DNA of 47,841 nucleotides from Hyphomicrobiales bacterium (GCA_002400845.2 NVRK02000037.1:1-47841), one strand, 5' to 3'; shown: positions 10,239 to 18,903, numbered from the stretch's first letter. Numbers and translations are program-made. Notes: generated by a model not told the origin, from the sequence alone.

Positions 10239-10979
10239 ATGAAACTGAATGAAATCCGTGACAATCTTGGTGCAAACCCATCTCGCAGACGCGTGGGCCG
10301 TGGTATCGGTTCAAGCAAAGGCAAGACAGGCGGCCGTGGTGTTAAAGGGCAGAAATCTCGCTCAGGTGTAGCAATTAACGGTTTTGAGGGCGGTCAAATG
10401 CCTATCTATCGTCGTCTACCTAAGCGTGGCTTCTCTAACAAAATGTTCGCAAAGAATTACAACGTTGTATCGCTGGGCCGTATTCAGCTTGCGATTGACG
10501 AAGGTAAGCTAGACGCTAAAGCGCCTATCACAACTGAAGCGCTTATTGGTGCTAACGTAATTCGTCGTAAAAAAGATGGTATCCGTGTTTTGTCAGATGG
10601 CAACATCAAAACAAAAGTTACAATCGAAGCTGCTGGTATTTCAGCTGGTGCACTTGCTAAGCTTGAAAAAGCTGGCTCATCAGTAAAAATCGGCGCATTA
10701 GGCGGTGACATTCCATTTATTGACGATGTTATCTTAATTGATGGTATCGGAACTAAAACATCACGTGCTCTTAAAGCACTTGGCGTATCTACATTATCAC
10801 AAATCGTGAAAATGTCAGATGATGTGCTTGCTAAGGCTTGTAAAGAGTCTGGCGGCGGAATCCAGTGGTCTAAGAAAGAGTGGAAAGTTCAAGCCCAAGA
10901 GATGATCGACGGCAATCCACCTCGTGCACAGGTTGATAAAGACATTGCTCGCAGAATGGGCGCAGCCTCTGCTAAGTAA
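10239..10979 (+). CDS. rplO: 50S ribosomal protein L15 with C-terminal helix-hairpin-helix-like extension
   Basis: Late-assembly large-subunit protein. Residues 1 to about 150 are ordinary L15: [20 protein letters not shown], then the Gly-rich [20 protein letters not shown] and [17 protein letters not shown]. The protein is 246 residues, while L15 is usually about 145-165. The extra roughly 90 residues contain [17 protein letters not shown] at 166-182 followed by [10 protein letters not shown] and a [11 protein letters not shown] helix at 212-222. That layout resembles the helix-hairpin-helix tail I recall on alphaproteobacterial L21. The reading frame is continuous and ends at a strong terminator. 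What the tail does is unknown. Confidence 0.95.
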   Translation: MKLNEIRDNLGANPSRRRVGRGIGSSKGKTGGRGVKGQKSRSGVAINGFEGGQMPIYRRLPKRGFSNKMFAKNYNVVSLGRIQLAIDEGKLDAKAPITTEALIGANVIRRKKDGIRVLSDGNIKTKVTIEAAGISAGALAKLEKAGSSVKIGALGGDIPFIDDVILIDGIGTKTSRALKALGVSTLSQIVKMSDDVLAKACKESGGGIQWSKKEWKVQAQEMIDGNPPRAQVDKDIARRMGAASAK

Positions 10980-11000
10980 GTTAGAATCATAAAATATTTA

Positions 11001-11027
11001 AAAGCCCGGTCTATGCCGGGCTTTTTT
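11001..11027 (+). terminator. Intrinsic terminator after rplO
   Basis: A perfect 9-bp stem, AAAGCCCGG (11001-11009) with CCGGGCTTT (11016-11024), has a 6-nt loop and an uninterrupted T-run. It separates rplO from secY, which are normally cotranscribed, so secY-adk likely has its own promoter or depends on readthrough. Confidence 0.9.
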
Positions 11028-11102
11028 GTATGAAGCTTACATTTAGTTGATAATTAATATGCAGATATCACCCATATTTGTCCATATTCGTTAAGTGAAA
11101 GC

Positions 11103-11132
11103 TTGAAATTATAGGCCAACAAGGTCCATATA
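11103..11132 (+). promoter_or_regulatory. Possible secY promoter
   Basis: Downstream of the rplO terminator, TTGAAA at 11103-11108 and CATATA at 11127-11132 are separated by 18 bp and resemble sigma-70 -35 and -10 boxes. The predicted start would leave a leader of about 60 nt before the secY ATG at 11203. This is inferred from position and weak consensus only. Confidence 0.35.
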
Positions 11133-11202
11133 TAGAATTCGAAATTGCATTTCTTATTTACGGGAAATTTTGCCTGTAGATTAAACATATCCGGAGACGA
11201 AA

Positions 11203-12543
11203 ATGGCTTCTGCTGCCGAACAACTCGCTGCAAATATGAGCTTTGGTAATTTTTCCAAAGCGACTGAACTCAAACAGCGTATTTGGTTTACCCTTGGTGC
11301 GCTTATTGTGTATCGCTTAGGTACTTATGTGCCGCTGCCTGGTATTAATCCAGCTGCCTATGCGCAAGCTTTTGGTCAACAAAGTCAAGGTGTTTTGGGT
11401 CTGTTTAATATGTTTGCAGGCGGCGCGGTTGAACGTTTGGCTATTTTCGCACTTGGTATCATGCCATACATTTCTGCATCCATTATCATGCAACTTATGA
11501 CGTCTAGTTTCCCGACACTTCAAGCATTGAAAAAAGAGGGCGCGCAGGGCCAAAAAGTAATCAACCAATATACACGTTATGGTACGGTTATTTTAGGCAC
11601 ACTACAGGCCTACGGTATTGCTGTTGGTTTAGAATCAGGGCAGGGCATTGTTGCTGATCCAGGTTGGTTCTTCCGACTTTCCACAGTATTGTCGCTGTTA
11701 GGTGGTACAATGTTCCTTATGTGGCTGGGTGAACAAATTACAGCACGCGGTGTTGGTAATGGTATCTCACTTATCATCTTTGCAGGTATTGCTGCAGCAT
11801 TGCCTGGCGCAGTGGTTCAACTGTTACAACAAGGTGCCTCTGGCGTAATCGCAACACCTGTCGTTATTGGTGTTCTATTAATGATGGTTTGTCTTATTGG
11901 CGCAATCGTTTTTGTTGAACGCGCACAGCGTCGCTTATTGGTTCAATATCCAAAACGTCAAGTGGGTATGAAAATGTTCCAAGGTGATTCGTCTCACCTA
12001 CCATTGAAGCTAAATACAGCAGGCGTTATCCCTCCAATCTTCGCATCATCACTTCTATTGTTGCCGCTAACGCTTTCTAGCTTTGCAGCATCCGAAAGTC
12101 TGCCAGGTTGGTTGAGTGTTATTGCTGGAACGCTTGGTCGTGGTCAGCCTGTCTATCTACTACTATATGCCCTGTTGATTGTATTCTTTGCTTTCTTCTA
12201 TACATCACTTGTGTTCAATCCTAAGGAGACTGCTGATAACTTAAAGAAACAAGGTGGGTTTATTCCGGGCATTCGTCCGGGCGAGCGTACCGCAGAGTAT
12301 ATCGACAAAGTTTTAACACGCGTTACTGTTGTTGGTGCTCTATATTTGGTGATCGTTTGTTTGATCCCAGAAGTGTTCTTAAGCAATATCGGAATCTCAG
12401 CATTCCTAGGAGGTACATCACTGCTAATTATGGTGAGTGTTCCTATGGATACAATTTCGCAAGTTCAGGGCCATCTGTTGGCGCATCAATACGAAGGTTT
12501 GGTTAAAAAATCTAAGCTTCGTGGGGGAAAGAGAAGAAGATGA
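11203..12543 (+). CDS. secY: Preprotein translocase subunit SecY
   Basis: Central channel of the SecYEG inner-membrane translocon. The 446-residue protein has ten predicted membrane segments. Signature stretches include RLGTYVPLPGINPAA near the N-terminus, FALGIMPYISASIIMQLMT (second segment), GQITARG-type GEQITARGVGNGISLIIFAGI, and KKQGGFIPGIRPGERTAEYI in the cytosolic loop before the last segments. Its TGA overlaps the adk ATG (ATGA). It stands behind its own terminator-bounded leader rather than immediately after rplO. Confidence 0.98.
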   Translation: MASAAEQLAANMSFGNFSKATELKQRIWFTLGALIVYRLGTYVPLPGINPAAYAQAFGQQSQGVLGLFNMFAGGAVERLAIFALGIMPYISASIIMQLMTSSFPTLQALKKEGAQGQKVINQYTRYGTVILGTLQAYGIAVGLESGQGIVADPGWFFRLSTVLSLLGGTMFLMWLGEQITARGVGNGISLIIFAGIAAALPGAVVQLLQQGASGVIATPVVIGVLLMMVCLIGAIVFVERAQRRLLVQYPKRQVGMKMFQGDSSHLPLKLNTAGVIPPIFASSLLLLPLTLSSFAASESLPGWLSVIAGTLGRGQPVYLLLYALLIVFFAFFYTSLVFNPKETADNLKKQGGFIPGIRPGERTAEYIDKVLTRVTVVGALYLVIVCLIPEVFLSNIGISAFLGGTSLLIMVSVPMDTISQVQGHLLAHQYEGLVKKSKLRGGKRRR

Positions 12544-13181
12544 AAATAATTCTACTAGGTGCACCAGGAGCGGGCAAAGGTACGCAAGCGAAAATGTTGC
12601 AAGAAAAGATGGGTATCCCTCAGCTTTCTACTGGCGATATGCTTCGTGCCGCTGTTAAAAACAAAACTGAAATTGGCCTTAAAGCCAAAGCAGTTATGGA
12701 TTCTGGAAACCTAGTGTCGGATGATATCGTAAACGCAATTGTTAAAGATCGTATGCAAGAGCCTGATTGCAAGAATGGATTTATCCTAGATGGCTATCCG
12801 CGCACTTTAGATCAAGCCGATGCTTTATCTGAAATGCTGGGTGACGAAAAACTAGATGCAGTTATCGAAATTACTGTTGATGACGAAGCTGTTGTTGAAC
12901 GTATTGCAGGTCGCTACACATGTGGTTCTTGCGGTGAGGGCTACCACGATACCTTTAAAAAGCCTGCAAAAGCTGATGTATGTGATAAATGTGGTTCATC
13001 TGAGTTTAAGCGTCGTCCAGACGACAATGCGAAAACTGTTAAAGAACGCTTGTTTGTCTACTATAAAGAAACAGCACCATTGCTTGGTTATTACCACGCA
13101 TTCCGTCAGTTGAAATCAATTGATGGCATGGGCGATATCGATGTCGTTAAGGCTAAAATTGCTGAGATTTTAGCCAATTAG
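12540..13181 (+). CDS. adk: Adenylate kinase, zinc-lid type
   Basis: Interconverts AMP + ATP and 2 ADP in the cytoplasm. The P-loop GAPGAGKGTQ is at residues 7-16, and the AMP-binding QLSTGDMLRAAV and FILDGYPRT motifs are present. The lid is the long form with two CxxC pairs (CGSC and CDKC), so a structural zinc is likely, unlike E. coli Adk. It is translationally coupled to secY by a 4-bp overlap, and a terminator follows about 105 bp downstream. Confidence 0.98.
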   Translation: MKIILLGAPGAGKGTQAKMLQEKMGIPQLSTGDMLRAAVKNKTEIGLKAKAVMDSGNLVSDDIVNAIVKDRMQEPDCKNGFILDGYPRTLDQADALSEMLGDEKLDAVIEITVDDEAVVERIAGRYTCGSCGEGYHDTFKKPAKADVCDKCGSSEFKRRPDDNAKTVKERLFVYYKETAPLLGYYHAFRQLKSIDGMGDIDVVKAKIAEILAN

Positions 13182-13286
13182 CGTGTTTTTTGCTTAAACG
13201 ATACGAAGTTACTGTAAATCTGTTTTAAACGCTTGACTCAAGTCCTTTTGTCAGTCAATAGCCATAACCAATCGTAACTAATTTAG

Positions 13287-13322
13287 ATCGGTTTTGAACA
13301 CCCTGTTCGCTACCGATTTTTT
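13287..13322 (+). terminator. Terminator downstream of adk
   Basis: ATCGGT (13287-13292) pairs with ACCGAT (13312-13317), and an inner hairpin GAACA-CCC-TGTTC lies between them. A T-run follows at 13317-13322. The two stacked stems with a short internal loop make a credible intrinsic terminator closing secY-adk. Confidence 0.65.
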
Positions 13323-13347
13323 GTTTTGAAAAGCCTAATTGCTTTGA

Positions 13348-13436
13348 TGAATAATTAGTCGAGTTCACTTCGCAAGAGCCGGCCTCCACCGGACGCGAAT
13401 TATTCAACCCGCTGACAAAAGTCAGCCCAAATGGAG
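13348..13436 (+). promoter_or_regulatory. Structured mRNA leader upstream of rpsM
   Basis: TGAATAATT (13348-13356) is a perfect 9-bp match to AATTATTCA (13398-13406). Inside it CGC (13371-13373) pairs with GCG (13395-13397), and CCGG (13379-13382) pairs with CCGG (13389-13392). A separate perfect hairpin GCTGAC-AAAA-GTCAGC (13411-13426) ends 6 nt before the GGAG ribosome binding site at 13433-13436. The arrangement looks like a leader that could gate rpsM translation. It does not visibly match the E. coli alpha-operon S4 pseudoknot, and rpsD is not in this operon. Confidence 0.5.
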
Positions 13437-13445
13437 TATGTAAAT

Positions 13446-13814
13446 ATGGCCCGTATAGCTGGTGTCAACATCCCAACTGCAAAACGTGTAATCATCGCCC
13501 TTCAATACATTCATGGTATTGGTCCAAAAGGTGCAGCGGATATCGTTGAGAAAACAAAAATTGAACTTACCCGTCGTGTTAATCAATTAACAGACGCTGA
13601 AGTAATGCAAATCCGCGAAGTTATCGACGCTGATTTTGTGGTTGAAGGTGACCTTCGCCGCGAAACTTCAATGAACATCAAACGTCTTATGGACATGGGT
13701 AACTATCGCGGTATTCGTCACCGTCGTGGTCTACCTGTTCGTGGTCAGCGTACAAGTACAAATGCGCGCACACGTAAAGGTCCAGCTAAAGCGATTGCTG
13801 GTAAGAAAAAGTAA
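13446..13814 (+). CDS. rpsM: 30S ribosomal protein S13
   Basis: Head protein that contacts tRNA and the 50S central protuberance. The start is set at ATG 13446 because the family begins [15 protein letters not shown] and GGAG lies 9 nt upstream; an in-frame ATG at 13431 would add five residues and place the ribosome binding site inside the gene. The 122 residues contain IHGIGPKGA and the C-terminal [22 protein letters not shown]. It is followed by a terminator-like hairpin before rpsK. Confidence 0.97.
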   Translation: MARIAGVNIPTAKRVIIALQYIHGIGPKGAADIVEKTKIELTRRVNQLTDAEVMQIREVIDADFVVEGDLRRETSMNIKRLMDMGNYRGIRHRRGLPVRGQRTSTNARTRKGPAKAIAGKKK

Positions 13815-13828
13815 GATAAGTAATTTGT

Positions 13829-13857
13829 AAAGGCTGGCAATTACGCCAGCTTTTATA
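13829..13857 (+). terminator. Terminator-like hairpin between rpsM and rpsK
   Basis: GCTGGC (13833-13838) pairs with GCCAGC (13845-13850), extended by flanking A and T bases and followed by TTTTATATTT. The shape suits an intrinsic terminator or attenuator placed inside what is usually one operon. A T-run broken by A suggests partial termination. Confidence 0.6.
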
Positions 13858-13871
13858 TTTGTTGGGTGCCA

Positions 13872-13918
13872 AGCGGATAATTGTTTGGTTCCTGGTGGAG
13901 CCGCTGGAATTACGGCGG
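13872..13918 (+). promoter_or_regulatory. Possible structured leader upstream of rpsK
   Basis: GGTTCC (13887-13892) and GGAGCC (13897-13902) form a short hairpin with one G-T pair. AGCGG (13872-13876) can pair instead with CCGCT (13901-13905), and CCGC (13901-13904) with GCGG (13915-13918). These alternatives share the same bases, so they are mutually exclusive. The segment precedes the AAAGGA ribosome binding site of rpsK. The pairings are short and the call is tentative. Confidence 0.25.
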
Positions 13919-13947
13919 TGTAGAGATCGAATGAAAGGACTCTATTT

Positions 13948-14337
13948 ATGGCTAAAGATGCCGGACGCGTTAAGCGTCGTGAACGTAAAAATATTTCATC
14001 GGGCGTAGCCCATGTTAATTCTACTTTCAATAACACAATGATCACAATTTCTGATGCACAAGGTAATACTATTTCTTGGTCTTCAGCAGGTATGCAGGGC
14101 TTTAAAGGCTCTCGTAAATCTACGCCATATGCGGCGCAGGTTGCTGCAGAAGATGCTGCGAAAAAAGCTATGGACCACGGCATGAAATCTCTAGAAGTTC
14201 AAGTTCGCGGTCCAGGTTCTGGACGTGAATCAGCACTTCGTGCTTTGCAAGCAGCAGGTTTTTACATCACCTCAATTCGTGACGTAACAACAATACCGCA
14301 TAACGGTTGCCGCCCTCGCAAAAAGCGTCGCGTTTAA
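13948..14337 (+). CDS. rpsK: 30S ribosomal protein S11
   Basis: Small-subunit platform protein contacting mRNA near the E site. The 129-residue protein shows [20 protein letters not shown], a conserved core with [16 protein letters not shown], and the C-terminal [18 protein letters not shown]. An AAAGGA ribosome binding site precedes the ATG. Hairpins flank the gene on both sides, which is unusual inside an alpha-type operon. Confidence 0.98.
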   Translation: MAKDAGRVKRRERKNISSGVAHVNSTFNNTMITISDAQGNTISWSSAGMQGFKGSRKSTPYAAQVAAEDAAKKAMDHGMKSLEVQVRGPGSGRESALRALQAAGFYITSIRDVTTIPHNGCRPRKKRRV

Positions 14338-14349
14338 TTTATTTCGTCT

Positions 14350-14373
14350 CCCTACAAAAATCCGATTGTAGGG
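14350..14373 (+). other. Perfect hairpin between rpsK and rpoA
   Basis: CCCTACAA (14350-14357) is followed by an 8-nt loop and TTGTAGGG (14366-14373). The following TGGTTTTGGG is a poor T-run, so weak termination, processing or mRNA stabilisation is more likely than full termination. A second hairpin, GCCAC/GTGGC at 14389-14407, lies before the rpoA ribosome binding site. Confidence 0.5.
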
Positions 14374-14433
14374 TGGTTTTGGGAAATCGCCACGACTGGA
14401 TAGTGGCAGAATAACCTAAAGGAATTTTGACCT

Positions 14434-15444
14434 ATGATTCAGAAGAATTGGTCCGAACTAATCAAGCCGAACAAGTTGGAAGTTGTTTCATCAACCCCAA
14501 CCAAAGCAGTTATTGTTGCTGAGCCGCTAGAACGCGGCTACGGTCTAACACTTGGCAATGCTTTGCGCCGTGTTCTACTTTCATCACTTCAAGGTGCCGC
14601 TGTAACAGCCGTGCAAATTGACGGTGTTCTACACGAGTTTTCATCTATTCCAGGTGTGCGTGAAGACGTTGTTGATATGGTGTTGAACATCAAAGAAATC
14701 GCTATCCGTATGGAAGGCGAGGGCCCTAAGCGCCTTGTCATCCGTAAAGATGGTCCAGGTGTTGTAACAGCTGGCGACATTCAAACTGTTGGCGATGTAG
14801 AAATCTTAAACCCCGACCATGTAATCTGCACACTAGATGATGATGCAGACATTCGCATGGAGCTTACAGTAAATGTAGGTAAAGGTTATGTTCCTGCTAA
14901 ACAAAACCGTGCAGAAGACGCTCCAATTGGTCTTATTCCAGTGGATAGCTTATTCTCACCAGTGCGTAAGGTTTCATACAAAATTGACCCAACGCGCGAA
15001 GGTCAAGTTCTTGATTATGATAAGCTAACACTTACCGTTGAAACAAACGGTTCTGTGGTTCCTGAAGATGCAGTGGCTTATGCCGCTCGTATTGTTCAAG
15101 ATCAGCTTTCAATCTTCGTGAACTTCGATGAGCCTGTTAAAGAAGAGCCACAAGAAGAAGTTGCAGAACTTGCATTCAACCCAGCGCTACTGAAAAAAGT
15201 AGACGAGTTAGAATTGTCTGTTCGTTCAGCAAACTGCTTGAAAAACGACAACATCGTTTACATTGGCGATCTTATCCAAAAAACAGAGTCAGAAATGCTT
15301 CGCACACCGAACTTCGGTCGCAAGTCTCTTAACGAGATTAAAGAAGTGCTTGCTGGCATGGGCCTACATCTTGGTATGGAAGTACCAACATGGCCACCAG
15401 AAAATATTGAAGACCTAGCAAAACGCTACGAAGATCAATACTAG
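14434..15444 (+). CDS. rpoA: RNA polymerase alpha subunit
   Basis: Scaffold subunit of RNA polymerase. The 336 residues comprise the N-terminal dimerisation domain, with [27 protein letters not shown], and the C-terminal domain, with [28 protein letters not shown] and [17 protein letters not shown], which binds UP elements and activators. An acidic linker ([12 protein letters not shown]) lies between them. It is preceded by AAAGGA and followed by a strong terminator before rplQ. Confidence 0.99.
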   Translation: MIQKNWSELIKPNKLEVVSSTPTKAVIVAEPLERGYGLTLGNALRRVLLSSLQGAAVTAVQIDGVLHEFSSIPGVREDVVDMVLNIKEIAIRMEGEGPKRLVIRKDGPGVVTAGDIQTVGDVEILNPDHVICTLDDDADIRMELTVNVGKGYVPAKQNRAEDAPIGLIPVDSLFSPVRKVSYKIDPTREGQVLDYDKLTLTVETNGSVVPEDAVAYAARIVQDQLSIFVNFDEPVKEEPQEEVAELAFNPALLKKVDELELSVRSANCLKNDNIVYIGDLIQKTESEMLRTPNFGRKSLNEIKEVLAGMGLHLGMEVPTWPPENIEDLAKRYEDQY

Positions 15445-15480
15445 TAACTTAGCTACTAAGTAGCTGTCTACAATACTACT

Positions 15481-15507
15481 TCGGGTCACATTTAGTGACC
15501 CGATTTT
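15481..15507 (+). terminator. Terminator between rpoA and rplQ
   Basis: A perfect 9-bp stem, TCGGGTCAC (15481-15489) with GTGACCCGA (15495-15503), has a 5-nt loop and is followed by TTTTATAAT. It lies between two genes that are normally cotranscribed, so rplQ may be attenuated or have its own promoter in the following 60 bp. A palindrome AGCTACT-A-AGTAGCT at 15451-15465 lies just upstream. Confidence 0.75.
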
Positions 15508-15571
15508 ATAATCTGATATTTATCCGCAGGCTTAAGACCTAGGTTGTGGAATTTCCAAAAGGAGAAGGCAA

Positions 15572-16015
15572 ATGAGACACGGAATGAAACACCGTAAACT
15601 GAATAAAACATCGTCACACCGTAAGGCGATGTTCCGCAACATGGTAAACTCTTTGATCGAGCACGAGCAAATTGTTACCACATTGCCAAAAGCAAAAGAG
15701 CTTCGCGCTATTGCTGACAAAATCATTACACTTGGCAAGCGTGGCGATCTGCCTGCACGCCGTCGTGCAACTGCTAAAATGCGTAAAGACGAGCAAGTTA
15801 GAAAGCTTTTCGACGTGCTTGGCCCGCGTTATGCAGACCGTCATGGTGGTTACACCCGCGTTCTTAAAGCTGGCTACCGTCGTGGTGATAATGCACCTAT
15901 GGCTGTTATCGAACTTGTTGACCGCGATGTGTCTGCTAAAGGCGCTGGCGACAAAGCCCGTCTAGAAGCACTTGAAGCTGCAGACGTATCTACAGAAGCA
16001 AAAGTAGAAGCCTAG
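15572..16015 (+). CDS. rplQ: 50S ribosomal protein L17
   Basis: Large-subunit protein near the tunnel exit. The 147-residue sequence begins [29 protein letters not shown] and contains [26 protein letters not shown], both diagnostic. A charged Ala/Glu-rich tail of about 25 residues follows, common in alphaproteobacteria. AAAGGAGAAGG upstream is a strong ribosome binding site. It is the last gene of the ribosomal block. Confidence 0.98.
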   Translation: MRHGMKHRKLNKTSSHRKAMFRNMVNSLIEHEQIVTTLPKAKELRAIADKIITLGKRGDLPARRRATAKMRKDEQVRKLFDVLGPRYADRHGGYTRVLKAGYRRGDNAPMAVIELVDRDVSAKGAGDKARLEALEAADVSTEAKVEA

Positions 16016-16092
16016 TCGCTAAGCGACAGTAGCTTGTTAGGCTTAAAGCCTGATGAGCATTAGCTTATTGCAACATTGCTAAAAAATTTAAA

Positions 16093-16124
16093 GCCGAGGG
16101 TTAGAAATAACCTTCGGTTTTTTT
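16093..16124. terminator. Terminator between convergent rplQ and the pentapeptide gene
   Basis: CCGAGGGTT (16094-16102) pairs with AACCTTCGG (16109-16117) with one G-T pair, followed by seven T bases. The opposite strand also ends in an A/T-rich tract, so it may work for both the ribosomal transcript and the convergent gene. Confidence 0.85.
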
Positions 16125-16131
16125 ATGGGAA

Positions 16132-17298
16132 TTAGAAATCTATTTCATTAAGCAAACGAGGCCAAGGCGTTCGATCACTATCATCCTCTTTAAGTAGAAG
16201 GAACAATTTGTTTATTTGTTCTTCTGTTAGAGAGTATTTGTCGACAATTTTATTATAACTATTTCTTTGATCGTAATTTTTGTCGTCGATTAAAGAGTAA
16301 TTTAGGTATTGTTGGGCTTTTTCAAAACCAATTAATTCATTTCCACAAAATATAGACTTGGTTATATCGCAATCACCTTTTGCAAAAAGGCAAAATATTT
16401 CATAGAATTTACATTTTACGAAACTGGTTGAATTAAACCTTGCCCCCTCAAACTTAGATCGTGTCATGTCGCATTTATGAAAACTGGCATCTTTCAGTTT
16501 GGAAATCTGAAAATAACAGTTTGTAAAATCTACACCCTCAAAGTAGCTGCCCACTAAATAAGAACTAGAAAAAGTAGCGCCAGTGAAGTTAGTGTCCTCG
16601 TCTAAGCTGAGTTGTCTTAAATTACACTTCCAAAAGTTGAGTTTCTTTTTTAGAGTTTTTTCTTTCTTAATCCACTTCTCATTTCTTCTACCTATTACAT
16701 CCATAATAGCTTGAATGTCATTTGAAATTTTCTTTGGCTCGTCACCATCCTTATAAGGTGAGTTCTCTCTTATATATGCTGTCAAAACTTCCATTATAGG
16801 CCAGTGGTCTTTCCAAGAATCTCGCGCAATTCTCTCTAATGCATAAATTGCGCCTAAGCGCAGTTCCATTGCTGGCTCACTTACATCTTCGCCCTTATCG
16901 TCTTTTACAACGCGCATTGCTCCAAGCATTTCAATAGATTTTATATAGAGTGTGGTGTAATGGGTTTGCTCATCAATGCTAACTTTCTCTTGAGCAATGG
17001 CGGTTTGTTCCTGCGCTGTTTTTGTTTGCCTATCTGCTAGGAAGGCTCGCCAAATTAAGAAGGGGGCGCCAATGAGAGCTGCTACAGTTAGTAGTGTATT
17101 TCTTATTACCTCGTCATGACGTGCGTCTTTACTCACATCAAATTCTAGTAAGATAGGATATGATTTCCAGACTAGATAGCCAGCCAATACTATTAGCGAG
17201 AGCGCCATAAGCGCTATTGCAATTTTTGTTAAAAGCTTGGTAACGGATGTAAATGTAAGGTTTCTATTTTTACCTGTGTTTTTATCCTGCTTACTCAT
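16132..17298 (-). CDS. Membrane-anchored pentapeptide-repeat protein
   Basis: Function unknown; probably an inner-membrane protein of 388 residues. Two hydrophobic segments lie near residues 20-50 and 70-88. They are followed by a helical region with the stretch RLGAIYALERIARDS and DHWPIMEVLTAYIREN, which I have seen in a widespread alphaproteobacterial family. A degenerate pentapeptide-repeat region (TNFTGATF, GVDFTNCYF, DASFHKCDM, SKFEGARF) covers about residues 235-305. The repeats suggest a right-handed beta-helix that binds another protein, but no partner is evident. It is convergent with rplQ and divergent from the degP-type gene. Confidence 0.8.
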   Translation of the reverse strand: MSKQDKNTGKNRNLTFTSVTKLLTKIAIALMALSLIVLAGYLVWKSYPILLEFDVSKDARHDEVIRNTLLTVAALIGAPFLIWRAFLADRQTKTAQEQTAIAQEKVSIDEQTHYTTLYIKSIEMLGAMRVVKDDKGEDVSEPAMELRLGAIYALERIARDSWKDHWPIMEVLTAYIRENSPYKDGDEPKKISNDIQAIMDVIGRRNEKWIKKEKTLKKKLNFWKCNLRQLSLDEDTNFTGATFSSSYLVGSYFEGVDFTNCYFQISKLKDASFHKCDMTRSKFEGARFNSTSFVKCKFYEIFCLFAKGDCDITKSIFCGNELIGFEKAQQYLNYSLIDDKNYDQRNSYNKIVDKYSLTEEQINKLFLLLKEDDSDRTPWPRLLNEIDF

Positions 17299-17371
17299 TT
17301 AAAATCCTAAAAATGCCTGATATGTAAAATATATAAAGTATGTTGTTTATGGTATACGTGGAGTGATTTTA

Positions 17372-18901
17372 ATGAAACTACGATTTTTGGTTGTAACACT
17401 AGCGCTGTTGATAACTTCTGTTGGCTTGAGTGCTCAAGCACAAAGCCAGCGCCAGAACGCGCTAGAAGATGTGTTCAAGCAAACGCTCGACAATCTCTTT
17501 AACAAGAAGAATCAGAATAACAGCAACCAACGCCAACGCGTTGAAAAGACTCCGAATTCTAAAGCCGAAATTCAACTCACCTTTGCGCCGCTTGTTCGCC
17601 AAGTAGCGCCCTCTGTGGTTAATGTATATGCCGCGCGCAAAGTGGTTGCACGGCGTACGCCTTTTCAAGGCGACCCATTTTTTGAACAATTCTTTGGGCG
17701 TCGAGGTTTCGGCGGTCGACCAAAGGAACGTATCGAAAAATCCCTTGGCTCTGGCGTGATCGTAGGTTCGAACGGCATAATTCTAACCAACCACCACGTC
17801 ATTAAAGGTGCTGATGAAGTGAAGATCGCTTTATCAGATGGTTCAGAATACGAAGCCGATATTATTTTAAAAGACGAAAAGTCGGACCTAGCGGTTTTAA
17901 AAATTCGTGACGACATTGTATTGCCAGCAATTGAAATCGGCAATTCTGAAGGTGTTCAAGTTGGCGATTTGGTTTTAGCAATCGGCAATCCATTTGGGGT
18001 AGGCCAAACCGTTACCAGCGGCATTGTTTCTGCACTTGCGCGTTCTCAGCAGGGCATTAAAGATTTTGGATTTTTCATCCAAACAGATGCCGCGATTAAT
18101 CCGGGCAATTCGGGTGGTGCATTGATTGATATGAAAGGCCGTTTGATCGGCATTAACACGGCGATCTATTCGCGCTCAGGTGGTTCTAACGGCATTGGCT
18201 TTGCTGTACCTTCTAACATGGTGCAAGTCATTTTGCGTACTGCCAGTGCTGGCGAAAAGCGCGTGGCGCGTCCTTGGCTTGGCGCGCAGTTTCAGCAGGT
18301 CACGCCCGAGATTGCAGAATCACTTGGCATGCGCCGCCCTGGTGGCGTGTTGGTTAAGCGTGTGAACAGCAATGGTCCAGCCGCACAGATCGGTTTAAAA
18401 ACTGGTGATGTTATTATTGCGATCAATAAAAAAATCATCAATGGCTTAGACGCTTTGTCTTATCGCCTAGATACTATTGGTGTAGGTGGCAAAGCCGAGT
18501 TAGTGGTTATCTCTGGGGGCAAGCGCCGCGTCATAAATATGGTGTTAGCAGAACCGCCAGAATCAACACCGCGCCATGAAACATTATTAGACCCGAAGGC
18601 TGTTTTGGGTGGCGCAGTGATTGCAAATCTGTCGCCTGCTGTTCAACAAGAATTTGGCATTAGCGCTTCTAAGGGCGTTGTGGTTTTAGAAATTAAAAAA
18701 CCTTCAAGGGCCGCAAGCAATGGCGTTAAAAAAGGTGACATCATATTAAAAATTAATGACAAAGACATAAGTTCCGTTGCAGAAGTTGTTGGCATTACTT
18801 CCAAGCAAGCGCGTGGTGGTTGGCAAGTTGTTTTAAAACGCGGTTCTCGCAAAATTACCTTTGAACGCAATGGGCGACTTTTCCGCCAATATGTGCGTTA
18901 A
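17372..18901 (+). CDS. degP: Periplasmic DegP/HtrA-type serine protease
   Basis: ATP-independent protease and chaperone for misfolded envelope proteins. The start ATG at 17372 has GGAG 8 nt upstream; an in-frame GTG at 17363 is less likely. The protein is 509 residues with a signal peptide ending near AQAQS. The trypsin-like triad is visible: His in NHHVIKG, Asp in KSDLAVL and Ser in NPGNSGGALID. Two PDZ domains follow. An Asn/Gln-rich segment separates the signal peptide from the protease domain. It lies 2 bp upstream of rarA, so cotranscription is likely. Confidence 0.93.
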   Translation: MKLRFLVVTLALLITSVGLSAQAQSQRQNALEDVFKQTLDNLFNKKNQNNSNQRQRVEKTPNSKAEIQLTFAPLVRQVAPSVVNVYAARKVVARRTPFQGDPFFEQFFGRRGFGGRPKERIEKSLGSGVIVGSNGIILTNHHVIKGADEVKIALSDGSEYEADIILKDEKSDLAVLKIRDDIVLPAIEIGNSEGVQVGDLVLAIGNPFGVGQTVTSGIVSALARSQQGIKDFGFFIQTDAAINPGNSGGALIDMKGRLIGINTAIYSRSGGSNGIGFAVPSNMVQVILRTASAGEKRVARPWLGAQFQQVTPEIAESLGMRRPGGVLVKRVNSNGPAAQIGLKTGDVIIAINKKIINGLDALSYRLDTIGVGGKAELVVISGGKRRVINMVLAEPPESTPRHETLLDPKAVLGGAVIANLSPAVQQEFGISASKGVVVLEIKKPSRAASNGVKKGDIILKINDKDISSVAEVVGITSKQARGGWQVVLKRGSRKITFERNGRLFRQYVR

Positions 18902-18903
18902 CA

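Noticed and set aside
13182-13445. E. coli-type S4-binding alpha-operon pseudoknot
   Set aside because: The visible stems are arranged differently, and rpsD is not in this operon.
13872-13947. 16S rRNA mimicry in the rpsK leader (GTGTAGAG similarity to the 690 region)
   Set aside because: Only about eight bases match and the surrounding structure does not; most likely chance.
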